Assembly: GCA_944349635.1 (NCBI GenBank)
Contig: CALVNH010000001.1
Location: 400,385-464,384, forward strand
Source of the DNA: an uncultured Clostridia bacterium
GTDB lineage: Bacteria > Bacillota > Clostridia > Christensenellales > CAG-917
Direction: 5' to 3'
Length of the DNA stretch: 64,000 nucleotides
How positions within the stretch are numbered: position 1 is the stretch's first letter; each line of letters begins with the position of its first letter. Below, one piece after another: positions 27,895 through 35,896 of the stretch. Position numbers and translations under genes: made by a program. Below the pieces are notes generated by a model. That model made no database searches. It was not told the DNA's origin and saw nothing but the letters and a program-made list of their open reading frames with translations.

Positions 27895-28323
27895 ATGAAA
27901 GAAATCATCGCGGCAAATATTGCTTCAACGGTAGCAACCATAGGTCTTTGCATATACTTTTTCTGCACGGCAATCGTCTTTGTCTGCAAGCCGGAAAAGT
28001 ACGGCAAACAATACTCCGTTCAACCCGTCGACAACGCAGGTAAAACGGAAATCCGCGTCTATTACGGCGGCATTTCCTTTGCTCTGGGGCTCTTCCTTGC
28101 CGTGTTGGCGTTCGTGTTCGGACACCCGTTCTACTCTCTCGTGGGCGGTCTGATTTTTGCAAACACGGTATTCTTCACGCGTCTGACGTTCACCTTCGTC
28201 GATAAAGCGTGGGGCTGCCCTTACACAAAACTCGCAATTCCCGCCGAAGGCGCTTTTATCGTTGTGTTGTGGATTTGCTTTGCCGTGGCGGTCGCCGTGG
28301 AAAACGCGCTTACCGTAGGCTGA
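27895..28323 (+). CDS. Small four-TM membrane protein, DUF4345-like
   Basis: The 142-residue protein has four hydrophobic segments (about 8-28, 52-72, 75-95 and 112-135). The block YYGGISFALGLFLAVLAF resembles the conserved YGG and LGL pattern of DUF4345 proteins, whose function is unknown. The start at 27895 follows GCGGAGGAAACC; an upstream in-frame start would run through the promoter. It is a single-gene unit with a strong promoter and terminator. Confidence 0.7.
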   Translation: MKEIIAANIASTVATIGLCIYFFCTAIVFVCKPEKYGKQYSVQPVDNAGKTEIRVYYGGISFALGLFLAVLAFVFGHPFYSLVGGLIFANTVFFTRLTFTFVDKAWGCPYTKLAIPAEGAFIVVLWICFAVAVAVENALTVG

Positions 28324-28350
28324 CGCACCTTGTGTCACGGTAATCAACAA

Positions 28351-28385
28351 AAAAAGAGCCGCTCTTTCATGGCGGCTCTTTTTGC
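28351..28385 (+). terminator. Intrinsic terminator after the DUF4345-like gene
   Basis: AAAGAGCCGC and GCGGCTCTTT form a 10-base stem with a 9-base loop, followed by T residues. Confidence 0.85.
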
Positions 28386-28448
28386 TCCTTGCATTATCGG
28401 GTTTTGTTTTTTTGCTTAAAAGCTGTTTCCGAGTTTTATCTTCCGTTT

Positions 28449-29414
28449 TTATATATGTAAAACGTCGAATTTGAAAATTGCCGAGATTATATAGGCAAAC
28501 GCAACGGACACGACGAACATTGTGAAAAAGATGGCGAGGTTCTCTTTTGTTCTGCTCTTGTTTTTGAAAAGCACGGCAAACGCGATACCGGCATTCATGA
28601 GCAATCCGCCCACCGTTGCGCCGAATCCCAGCCCTCCCATAAGATAGAGATTGCTGAGCACGACGGATGACGCGCAGTTCGGAATGGCTCCCACTATGAC
28701 GGCAAACAGAGGTGCCGCGTATTTGTTCGCGGAAAGAAATTCCGTGAGGTTCGCCTGTCCGACACGGAAGATTATCAGTCCGAAAATTATGTTGATTACA
28801 AAGACGTAAACAAATATTTTCAAACTGTGTTCCAGCGGGTGAAGAAGATACTGTTTGATTTTCTTTTTTCTGTTTTCGCCCGCCAGTTGTTTTTCAGAGC
28901 CGCAGGGCTCCTCGCATTCCTCGTGGTTGTGCTCATCCTCGGCAACGTCGTTTTCGATGGCGTGTCCGCAACATCCAAAATGAATTTCCTCTTCGTGTTC
29001 GCAATTCTCGCCGTGGGCCGCCACTTCCTTTGCGCTGCCGGTGAAAACGGCGTCGGCAACATACCCAACCAAGAGCCCTATAACGAATTTCAAGGCGAGT
29101 ATCGGGAGAATGTGCAACGCGCCGTCTATGTTTGCTAGAAAGACGGGAAGCGCCTCGTCTGAGGTGGCCAGATATACTCCCAACAGCGTTCCGACGGTGA
29201 TGTGTCTCTTTTGATAAAGGTCTGTTGCCACAACGCTGAAACCGCACTGCGGAAACAACCCCAGGGTGACGCCTACCAGCGGGGCAAGCTTCCCTTTCAG
29301 TTTTACTTTCCCCGCAAGCCTCGGTTCCGCCAATGCCACGACGATGTTTATCGGCAGGAGAACGGCCAGCACTTTGAGAGAATCTATAAACGCATCGAGA
29401 AAAACTTCACCCAT
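28449..29414 (-). CDS. Putative heavy-metal exporter, ArsP_2-like
   Basis: The 321-residue protein has about eight to ten membrane segments in two halves. Matching motifs LFPQCGFSVVATDLY and AIPNCASSVVLSNLY occur in the first and second halves, as in the putative 10-TM metal exporter family (PF11449). The halves are joined by a cytoplasmic loop of about 55 residues rich in His, Cys, Glu and Asp (for example HFGCCGHAIEN and EHNHEECEEPC), a probable metal-binding region. The start codon directly follows the recF stop (TGAATG), so the two genes are translationally coupled. The exported ion is unknown. Confidence 0.75.
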   Translation of the reverse strand: MGEVFLDAFIDSLKVLAVLLPINIVVALAEPRLAGKVKLKGKLAPLVGVTLGLFPQCGFSVVATDLYQKRHITVGTLLGVYLATSDEALPVFLANIDGALHILPILALKFVIGLLVGYVADAVFTGSAKEVAAHGENCEHEEEIHFGCCGHAIENDVAEDEHNHEECEEPCGSEKQLAGENRKKKIKQYLLHPLEHSLKIFVYVFVINIIFGLIIFRVGQANLTEFLSANKYAAPLFAVIVGAIPNCASSVVLSNLYLMGGLGFGATVGGLLMNAGIAFAVLFKNKSRTKENLAIFFTMFVVSVAFAYIISAIFKFDVLHI

Positions 29415-30506
29415 TCACTCTCCGTCTGCGGCCCTGCCGTCTTCTATCAGTATTCTGCGGCAATTCACATTGAGTCTGAATTCCGTACAAGTGAGAATTG
29501 TCTGTATTCCCGCCGTCAGTTCGACGAGTTGTCTTTGCCTCACCTCGTCGAGTTCGCTCATGACGTCGTCAAGCAGAAGCACGGGCGTTTCGCCGCTTTC
29601 CGAAGAAAACATCTCCACTTCCCCGAATTTCATCGCAAGCGCGATTGAGCGTTGTTGTCCCTGCGAAGCGAACTTTCTGGCGTCGGTTCCGTTAAGGCAT
29701 ATTGCGATGTCGTCGCGATGAGGTCCCACCGTTCCGAAACCGAGTTGTTTGTCTTTTTCGCGGCTCTGAACGATTTTGAGATAAAGCTCCTCTTTCAGCC
29801 CGGCCTCGTCCGCTGCCCGCATCGGAGTTTCGTACGTCAGTGAAAGGTTTTCTTTGTTTTCGCTGATTGCGGCATGATATTTTGCCGCCGCGGCGTTCAG
29901 TTGTTCGACATATCTCTTTCTCCTGAAAACAAGCGCGGCGCCGTACTCCGCAAGTTGAGCGTCCCACACCGAAAGCATATCGTCGGCGTTATGCACGTAT
30001 CTGTTGTCCTTCAAAAGATTGTTTTTCTGTTTCAACACCTTGTTGTAGCGCGACAATGCCGAAAAATACGCCTTTTGCTGTTGTGAAAGTCCGACGTCGA
30101 GAAACCTTCTTCTTTCTGCGGGAGTTTCTTTTACCAGTCTCATTTCGTCGGGTGAAAAATAAACCACTCCGAGCACACCGATGAGCTCTGCGGCACGCTT
30201 TACAGGAAGCCCGTCAACCGCAACCTTTTTCTTTCCGTTCGCCTCTATCTGCATGGCTACCGTGTGTGTGCCGAACTTTTTTTCCACAGTGGCTTTGATT
30301 CTTGCTTTTTCCGCACCGAACATCACCAGTTCCTTGTCTTTCGTGGTGCGCGGTGAGGTGAAAAGCGAAAGCAGATACACACTCTCGAGAGCGTTTGTCT
30401 TTCCTGCCCCGTTTTTGCCGTAAAGGACGTTCAATCCGTCTCCGAAACGGATGTTTTGGGAATGGTAATTCCGGAATTTTTCGAGTTGAATTGACGTGAT
30501 TTTCAT
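29415..30506 (-). CDS. recF: DNA replication and repair protein RecF
   Basis: RecF is an SMC-like ATPase that loads RecA at single-strand gaps as part of RecFOR. The 363-residue protein carries Walker A GKNGAGKT at 30-37. The ABC-type signature region, around SQGQQRSIALAMK, and Walker B LLLDDVMSELD are near the C-terminus. It is divergent from dnaA with only about 100 bases between starts, and it is followed in the same unit by the metal exporter gene. The ribosome site is weak (AAGAG). Confidence 0.95.
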   Translation of the reverse strand: MKITSIQLEKFRNYHSQNIRFGDGLNVLYGKNGAGKTNALESVYLLSLFTSPRTTKDKELVMFGAEKARIKATVEKKFGTHTVAMQIEANGKKKVAVDGLPVKRAAELIGVLGVVYFSPDEMRLVKETPAERRRFLDVGLSQQQKAYFSALSRYNKVLKQKNNLLKDNRYVHNADDMLSVWDAQLAEYGAALVFRRKRYVEQLNAAAAKYHAAISENKENLSLTYETPMRAADEAGLKEELYLKIVQSREKDKQLGFGTVGPHRDDIAICLNGTDARKFASQGQQRSIALAMKFGEVEMFSSESGETPVLLLDDVMSELDEVRQRQLVELTAGIQTILTCTEFRLNVNCRRILIEDGRAADGE

Positions 30507-30574
30507 TCGCTCTTACGGTGTTTTGCGGCTCGACGTCTATATGTAGTGGTTTGTTTTTATTTTGACTTTTCCGC

Positions 30575-30603
30575 TTGAAAAAATCAAGCGTTTTTATTAT
30601 AAT
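30575..30603 (+). promoter_or_regulatory. Promoter abutting the dnaA start codon (leaderless)
   Basis: TTGAAA (30575-30580), 17 bases, TATAAT (30598-30603). Only 7 bases, GTCTCCT, lie between the -10 box and the ATG at 30611, and no Shine-Dalgarno sequence is present. Confidence 0.75.
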
Positions 30604-30610
30604 GTCTCCT

Positions 30611-31981
30611 ATGGTCAACAAGGAAGAGTTTTGGAGCGACGTAAAAAACGAGCTTTCAAAAACCATGCAGGCAATAAGCTACGAGGTTTGGATTGAAAAG
30701 CTCGAGCCTGTTTGTTTTATGGACAACGTTTTTGTTTTGTCCACCATTTCCGCGACCTCAAAAAAGACCATAGAAAACAGATATCTCGACCAGATTCGCG
30801 AAATCGTCAACAATCTTAACTCTTTCATCACCGATGTGGAAATAATAATTCAGGACCAAGAAGAGGAATATCTTAAAAAACAAAGCATTTCCCTTCCTGA
30901 AAAAGGTCTGATTATCGACGGCGTTTCTCCCGTCAAACCGGAAAAACGCGCCCCCTTCCTCGAAAAATACACATTCGACACTTTCGTACAGGGTAAATCC
31001 AACGAATATGCCCTTGCCGCAGCCAAAACCGTCGCGGAAAATCCCGGCGGAAAGTACAATCCTCTTTTTATTTACAGCGGCGTGGGTCTCGGAAAAACAC
31101 ATCTTCTGCACGCGATAGGGAATTTCCTTGCGAAAAACTCTCCGAAAACCAAGGTTGTTTACGCAAATTCCGAAAAAATCGTCAACGACCTCATCGGCGT
31201 CATTCGCGGCAACAGCAACGAACAGACCAACCTTTTCAGGGAAAGATACCGTTCCTGCGACGTGCTTATGATTGACGACGTACAGTTTTTGAGCGGAAAA
31301 GAGGCCACACAGGAAGCCTTCTTCCACATCTTCAACGACCTCTATCAGTCAAACAAACAAATCATTCTCACTTCCGACAGGGCGCCGAAAGACTTACCCA
31401 CACTCGAAGAGCGTCTGCGCACGAGGTTTTCGTGGGGCTTGTCCGTCGACATTCAGCCGCCGGATATGGAAACAAGAGTTGCCATTCTGAAAATGAAAGC
31501 CTCGCATGAAAAATTCATGCTTTCGGACGAAGTCGCGGAATTTATCGCCGAAAACGCGACCACGAACATCCGTGATATGGAAGGGCTGCTCAACAAGATT
31601 ATCTTTTTCAGTTCCTTGACCAACCGCCCTATAAACACTAGGGAATTGGCATACGACGCGTTGCAGGATTTCATCGACGAAAAGAAAGACACGCTCGACG
31701 CAGGCGATATCGTATCAACGGTGTGCAAATATTTCAAAATAACGACAGCCGACATTTTTTCGAAAAAGAAAACCAAAAACATCGTAGAGCCGAGAATGAT
31801 TGCTATTTACCTGATTACGGAACTGCTCTCCATGCCTCTCGTGTCAATCGGACAGATGTTCGGAGGGCGTGACCACACCACCGTAATTCACGCGCGCGAC
31901 AAAATCAGCGAGGAAATAAAGACAAACACGAGAATAAAAATCGTTGTTGCCGACCTGAAAAACATGTTGTTGAACAGATAA
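30611..31981 (+). CDS. dnaA: Chromosomal replication initiator protein DnaA
   Basis: DnaA binds origin boxes, opens the duplex and recruits the helicase. From ATG 30611 the protein is 456 residues, with domain I at the N-terminus and a short acidic linker. The AAA+ domain has Walker A GVGLGKTH at 157-164 and Walker B MIDDVQFL. The C-terminal DNA-binding domain carries the signature GRDHTTVIHA. The frame is open to 30575, but that part is the promoter. Its context is unusual: dnaN lies downstream in the opposite direction and recF is divergent. Confidence 0.97.
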   Translation: MVNKEEFWSDVKNELSKTMQAISYEVWIEKLEPVCFMDNVFVLSTISATSKKTIENRYLDQIREIVNNLNSFITDVEIIIQDQEEEYLKKQSISLPEKGLIIDGVSPVKPEKRAPFLEKYTFDTFVQGKSNEYALAAAKTVAENPGGKYNPLFIYSGVGLGKTHLLHAIGNFLAKNSPKTKVVYANSEKIVNDLIGVIRGNSNEQTNLFRERYRSCDVLMIDDVQFLSGKEATQEAFFHIFNDLYQSNKQIILTSDRAPKDLPTLEERLRTRFSWGLSVDIQPPDMETRVAILKMKASHEKFMLSDEVAEFIAENATTNIRDMEGLLNKIIFFSSLTNRPINTRELAYDALQDFIDEKKDTLDAGDIVSTVCKYFKITTADIFSKKKTKNIVEPRMIAIYLITELLSMPLVSIGQMFGGRDHTTVIHARDKISEEIKTNTRIKIVVADLKNMLLNR

Positions 31982-31989
31982 CGTCAATT

Positions 31990-32039
31990 AAATCGGATTC
32001 CGCGGCGGTATGGCGATTTTCGGAATCCGATTTTTTTTT
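31990..32039 (+). terminator. Intrinsic terminator of dnaA
   Basis: A 13-base perfect stem (31990-32002 with 32021-32033) is followed by a run of T residues. Confidence 0.9.
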
Positions 32040-32080
32040 ATTCTTCGGTTGATAAATAATATACCGCACGAAGAATCCTG

Positions 32081-32110
32081 AAAAAAAACACCCTCTTTCG
32101 AGAGTGTTTT
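32081..32110 (-). terminator. Intrinsic terminator of dnaN
   Basis: On the minus strand a stem (AAAACACTCT pairing with AGAGGGTGTTTT, one bulged base) is followed by a run of T residues (complement of 32081-32088). Confidence 0.8.
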
Positions 32111-32121
32111 TGTTTTTCCTG

Positions 32122-33222
32122 TCAAACAATTACGCGCAACGGCAGAATCAGATACAACCAGCCGTCCGTTGCTCCTTTTATGATTACCGGCGCGGTGGAT
32201 GTTGTGAAGTGGAAAGTGACAAATTCCTCGTCTATTGCTTTCATGCACTCCATTATGAATTTGCTGTTGAATCCCGCCGTCAAATCCTTGCCTTTGAGAG
32301 AAATGGGTACACGCTCGTTCACTGTGCCCTCTTCGCTTTCCGCGCTGAGATTCATGCTGTCCTCTTTGATGTCGAATTTGACGCAATATCTTTTTGAATT
32401 TCTGTTTATGAGAGATACGCGGTCAATCGCATTTTCAAAGATTTTTTTGTCTATTGTAACTTCCGTGTTGAAAACCGTCTGAATGATTTTGCTGTAACTT
32501 ATATAATTTTCGGCAATCAGTCTGGTGACGATTTTGGTGTGGAAAAGGTCGACCATGATGTAGTTTTTGTCGACATAGACGGTCATTGTTTCGTCCTCGT
32601 CGTCGATGAGTCTGCTGAGCTCCATCATGCTTTTTGCGGGAACGACGATGCTGTCCACGATGCCGTTGTTTTTAATCGGCATTTTTGAAAGCGCGAGCCT
32701 GTAACCGTCAGAAGCCACTCCTTCGAGTTCCTCTTCTTTTATATTCAGACAACATCCTCTTAAAGAAGGACGGGCTTCATCCGTAGCAACGTTGAAAATT
32801 ATTTTGTTGATGAGGTCTTTGAGATTCTTTTTCAGAATGATAAAAGAATTCTCTTTTGCCACTTCGTTGAAAACCGGGTAGTCGTCGGCATCGTAACATT
32901 TTATTGAAACGTCGCTGTCGAGGTATTTGATAATAAGTTTGTTTTCGCCGGTGGCATCGAGTTCCACCTGCTCTTCTTCTATTTTTTTCGCATAATCGGC
33001 AAGCAGTTTTCCGGGAACGACGCATTCCCCTTCAATGAGGACTTCCGCATTTATCTTTTTTTCGATGGCAAGTTCGAGGTCTGTAGCGAAAACGGTGAGA
33101 GTGTCGCCTTCCGCAGTAAGTTTAACTCCGTCGAGAATGGGATTGCTTCTTTTTACCGGCAATGCTTTTGTGACTTTCGCAAGAGCGTCGCTGAGTTCCG
33201 CTCCTTGACAAACAACTTTCAT
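32122..33222 (-). CDS. dnaN: DNA polymerase III beta subunit (sliding clamp)
   Basis: DnaN forms the ring that tethers replicative polymerase to DNA. The 366 residues make the three repeated clamp domains, start with MKVVCQGAELSDALAKVTKA and end with LPLRVIV, close to the usual clamp C-terminus. An AGAAGGCGG ribosome site precedes the ATG. The gene is convergent with dnaA and divergent from parA, unlike the common dnaA-dnaN operon. Confidence 0.96.
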   Translation of the reverse strand: MKVVCQGAELSDALAKVTKALPVKRSNPILDGVKLTAEGDTLTVFATDLELAIEKKINAEVLIEGECVVPGKLLADYAKKIEEEQVELDATGENKLIIKYLDSDVSIKCYDADDYPVFNEVAKENSFIILKKNLKDLINKIIFNVATDEARPSLRGCCLNIKEEELEGVASDGYRLALSKMPIKNNGIVDSIVVPAKSMMELSRLIDDEDETMTVYVDKNYIMVDLFHTKIVTRLIAENYISYSKIIQTVFNTEVTIDKKIFENAIDRVSLINRNSKRYCVKFDIKEDSMNLSAESEEGTVNERVPISLKGKDLTAGFNSKFIMECMKAIDEEFVTFHFTTSTAPVIIKGATDGWLYLILPLRVIV

Positions 33223-33368
33223 AATCCGCCTTCTTATATTGTTTTTATTTTTAATAATAATAGCATAAATAAGCTATGTTGACAAGTGGAAAAAATCGCC
33301 CCGACACAACCGGTTGAAAAGATAAAACAGACACATCCCAACATATAGAAAAAACAGGAAGTAAACGG

Positions 33369-33427
33369 TGTGCACAATTTCAGCAAAAACGTCACAATCC
33401 GACCACATTGCGTTAAAGTTGTGCACA
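33369..33427. promoter_or_regulatory. Inverted pair of DnaA-box-like 9-mers upstream of parA
   Basis: TGTGCACAA (33369-33377) and TTGTGCACA (33419-33427) are exact inverted copies, each one mismatch from the DnaA box TTATNCACA. They lie in the 282-base dnaN-parA gap next to an AT-rich run (33235-33275). They could be DnaA boxes or an operator for the divergent genes. Confidence 0.45.
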
Positions 33428-33469
33428 CGGGTGTCCGACAAACAATCGTGAAACTTTTTGTGAAACAAC

Positions 33470-33498
33470 TTGAAAAAAAGCGTCTGTTAATATATACT
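33470..33498 (+). promoter_or_regulatory. Promoter abutting the parA start codon (leaderless)
   Basis: TTGAAA (33470-33475), 17 bases, TATACT (33493-33498), then 6 bases to the ATG at 33505. No Shine-Dalgarno sequence is visible. The layout matches that of dnaA. Confidence 0.75.
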
Positions 33499-33504
33499 CA
33501 AAAT

Positions 33505-34272
33505 ATGGCAAAGGTAATTTCGTTTTCCAATCAAAAGGGAGGCGTCGGAAAGACGACAACCTGTGTGAATCTTGCGGCATATATAGCGCTGTCCGGAAAG
33601 AAGGTGCTTGTTGTCGACATGGACCCGCAGGGCAACGCGTCCAGCGCGTTGGGGTTTTTCGAAAGAACGGACAAAAAATCTGTGTATGAAGTTCTTTGCA
33701 ACAATCTTTCCGTCGGAAGTGCCGTCAAAAAAACGGAAATAGAAAACCTTTTCATCATCACGTCTTCCAACAATCTTGCGGGAGCCGAACTCGAACTTGC
33801 GCAGGTGGTGATAGGAAGAGAGCGCGTACTTGAAGAAAAAATCGAAGAAATAAAAGCGTTTTACGATTATATTTTCATTGACTGTCCCCCTTCTCTCGGG
33901 CTTCTCACGGTGAATGCGCTTTGTGCCTGCGACGGGGTCGTCGTGCCGATACAATGCGAATATTTCGCCCTCGAAGGGTTGTCGCAGATGATGAACACAA
34001 TAAAGCTCGTCAAAAAATTTCTTAAACCCGAAATAAGCGTCGAAGGCGTTGTGTTGACGCTTTACGACAGTCGCTCGAAACTCTCCAAAGAAGTGGGAAG
34101 CGAAATAGACAAATTCTTTGCAAACAAAGTGTTTTCGGTAAAAATTCCGAGAAACGTGAGGCTAGCGGAAGCTCCGAGTTACGGAAAACCCGTTGCGCTT
34201 TACGACAACAAATGTGCCGGCGCCGTGGCTTACAAGGCACTGGCGGAAGAATTTTCAGAAAAAATAAAGTGA
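33505..34272 (+). CDS. parA: Chromosome partitioning ATPase ParA (Soj)
   Basis: ParA dimerises on DNA with ATP and is driven by ParB to move origins; in Bacillus it also modulates DnaA. The 255-residue protein has the deviant Walker A KGGVGKTT at 11-18 with signature Lys11, then DMDPQGNASS and DCPPSLGLLTVNAL. There is no N-terminal extension, so it is the short Soj-type. The frame is open upstream, but the ATG at 33505 matches the family start and follows directly on its promoter. parB starts 7 bases downstream. Confidence 0.96.
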   Translation: MAKVISFSNQKGGVGKTTTCVNLAAYIALSGKKVLVVDMDPQGNASSALGFFERTDKKSVYEVLCNNLSVGSAVKKTEIENLFIITSSNNLAGAELELAQVVIGRERVLEEKIEEIKAFYDYIFIDCPPSLGLLTVNALCACDGVVVPIQCEYFALEGLSQMMNTIKLVKKFLKPEISVEGVVLTLYDSRSKLSKEVGSEIDKFFANKVFSVKIPRNVRLAEAPSYGKPVALYDNKCAGAVAYKALAEEFSEKIK

Positions 34273-34279
34273 GGTAATT

Positions 34280-35173
34280 ATGGCTGCAAAAGGCGGACTC
34301 GGCGGAAAAGGATTGACTGCTCTTTTCACCGACAACGAAGAAAACGTGAAGGTCGAAGTTAAGGATATGCCTACAACCGAGGTCGATATCTCTCTTATAG
34401 ACCGCAACCCAAACCAACCCAGAAAAACCTTCGATGAGGACAGCCTTAAAGAGATGTCCACATCAATTGCCGCATACGGGGTATTGCAACCGCTGTTGCT
34501 GGTAAAACACGAAGGCGGAAGGTATCTGATAATAGCGGGCGAACGCCGTTTTCGCGCCGCGATGATGGCGGGATTGAAAAAAGTTCCCGCAATCATAAGA
34601 GATTTCACCGAACAACAAATTCAGGAAATTTCACTTATCGAGAACCTGCACCGTGAAGATTTGAACGCAATCGAAGCGGCGGAAGGAATGCGTGAACTCA
34701 TGGAGAATCACGGCCTCACTCAAGAGGATGTGGCAATAAGACTCGGTAAATCCAGACCGTACGTCACAAACACTTTGAGACTGTTGCAGCTGCCGTCGGA
34801 AGTAACTGAGCTTGTCCGCTCGGGAGCACTCTCCCCCGGCCATGCGCGCGCTCTGATTTCGATAGACGACAAAGAGTATCTCATCAATCTCGCAAAGCAG
34901 GCGTGCGACAACAAACTCACCGTTCGCGAAATAGAAAACAGAGTGCGCCTCTATTTCACCAGAAAAGCGATTCCGGGAGGCCCGAGAAAAGAGAGAGAGG
35001 TTTCCGTCGAACTCAAAGAAATGGTCAGCGACATGAAGAGAATTTTCGCAACCAAAGTCAAATTGCTCGGCAACGACAAAAAAGGCAGAATCATCATAGA
35101 TTATTTCAATGAGGACGACATCGACAGAATACACGCGTTGATACAAATTCTCAAACTCAACGAAAAACTGTAA
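34280..35173 (+). CDS. parB: Chromosome partitioning protein ParB (Spo0J)
   Basis: ParB is a CTP-dependent clamp that loads at parS and organises the origin. The 297-residue protein shows the N-terminal NPNQPR segment (43-48), the CTP-binding motif GERRFRA (87-93) and ENLHRE (121-126). A helix-turn-helix around LTQEDVAIRLGKSRPYV binds parS. The C-terminal dimerisation region ends in IHALIQILKL. Three probable target parS sites lie at 41.5-41.9 kb. Confidence 0.96.
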   Translation: MAAKGGLGGKGLTALFTDNEENVKVEVKDMPTTEVDISLIDRNPNQPRKTFDEDSLKEMSTSIAAYGVLQPLLLVKHEGGRYLIIAGERRFRAAMMAGLKKVPAIIRDFTEQQIQEISLIENLHREDLNAIEAAEGMRELMENHGLTQEDVAIRLGKSRPYVTNTLRLLQLPSEVTELVRSGALSPGHARALISIDDKEYLINLAKQACDNKLTVREIENRVRLYFTRKAIPGGPRKEREVSVELKEMVSDMKRIFATKVKLLGNDKKGRIIIDYFNEDDIDRIHALIQILKLNEKL

Positions 35174-35187
35174 AAACCAGAACAAAC

Positions 35188-35215
35188 AAAAAAATCCGCT
35201 TCACAGCGGATTTTT
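35188..35215. terminator. Bidirectional terminator between parB and rsmG
   Basis: AAAATCCGCT (35191-35200) pairs with AGCGGATTTT (35205-35214) around TCAC, with A- and T-runs on both sides. The last codons of rsmG lie inside the hairpin. Confidence 0.88.
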
Positions 35216-35896
35216 CTTTATCAGAGAATATCTTCTCGGGTAAGCCTTCGGTGTATCCTTTTGTTTTTCGAAGCACATTATACAACGGCTGTCTCCGTTC
35301 GGCAAAGAAAAAGAAAACAAATCTTTCAACACACCACTCAAAGTTTTGAGAGCGTTGCGCGCCGTTTCCGCTTCCGAGATGTCTGTTTTGTACGCCACAA
35401 AAAATCCACCCTTTTTCAACAGAGGAAAAGAGAGTTCCAACAGCACCGGTAACGAGGCAACGGCTCTTGCGCACACGACGTCGAACAAAGCCGACAAATC
35501 CGAGCAATCTTCGGCTCTGGCGCATTTTCCGTGCACATTGTCAATGCCGAGTTCGCGAACGGCGGAATTGACGAAAACGATTTTCTTTTCCGTGGAATCC
35601 AACGCGATAAAATCGACGTCAGGACGAACAACGGCCAGAGGAACACACGGAAATCCTGCACCGGCACCAATATCGCAGGCCTTTGCGTTGAGAGGAAAGA
35701 ACCGTTCGCCCGCCAAAGAGTCCACAAGATGTTTGACGGTGAACGAATCTGCGTCGGTCAAAGCCGTGAGATTGAACTTTTCGTTTGCTTCCGTCACGAG
35801 AGCAAAAAAACCGTCAAGCAATTCGGCTTGCGCTTCCGAAAGAGGAAACCCGAAAGTTTTCGACGCAGCGGAAAGAAGTTTATAATCAATTCGCAT
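35201..35896 (-). CDS. rsmG: 16S rRNA (guanine-527-N7)-methyltransferase
   Basis: RsmG (GidB) methylates G527 of 16S rRNA using SAM. The 231-residue protein has the SAM-binding motif DIGAGAGFPCVPLA and later VCARAVASLPVLLE, both diagnostic. A GGAG site precedes the ATG. Its first 11 bases overlap the end of the upstream MFS gene, so the pair is co-transcribed. Its proximity to parAB is conserved in many Bacillota, though here it is convergent with them. Confidence 0.94.
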   Translation of the reverse strand: MRIDYKLLSAASKTFGFPLSEAQAELLDGFFALVTEANEKFNLTALTDADSFTVKHLVDSLAGERFFPLNAKACDIGAGAGFPCVPLAVVRPDVDFIALDSTEKKIVFVNSAVRELGIDNVHGKCARAEDCSDLSALFDVVCARAVASLPVLLELSFPLLKKGGFFVAYKTDISEAETARNALKTLSGVLKDLFSFSLPNGDSRCIMCFEKQKDTPKAYPRRYSLIKKNPL

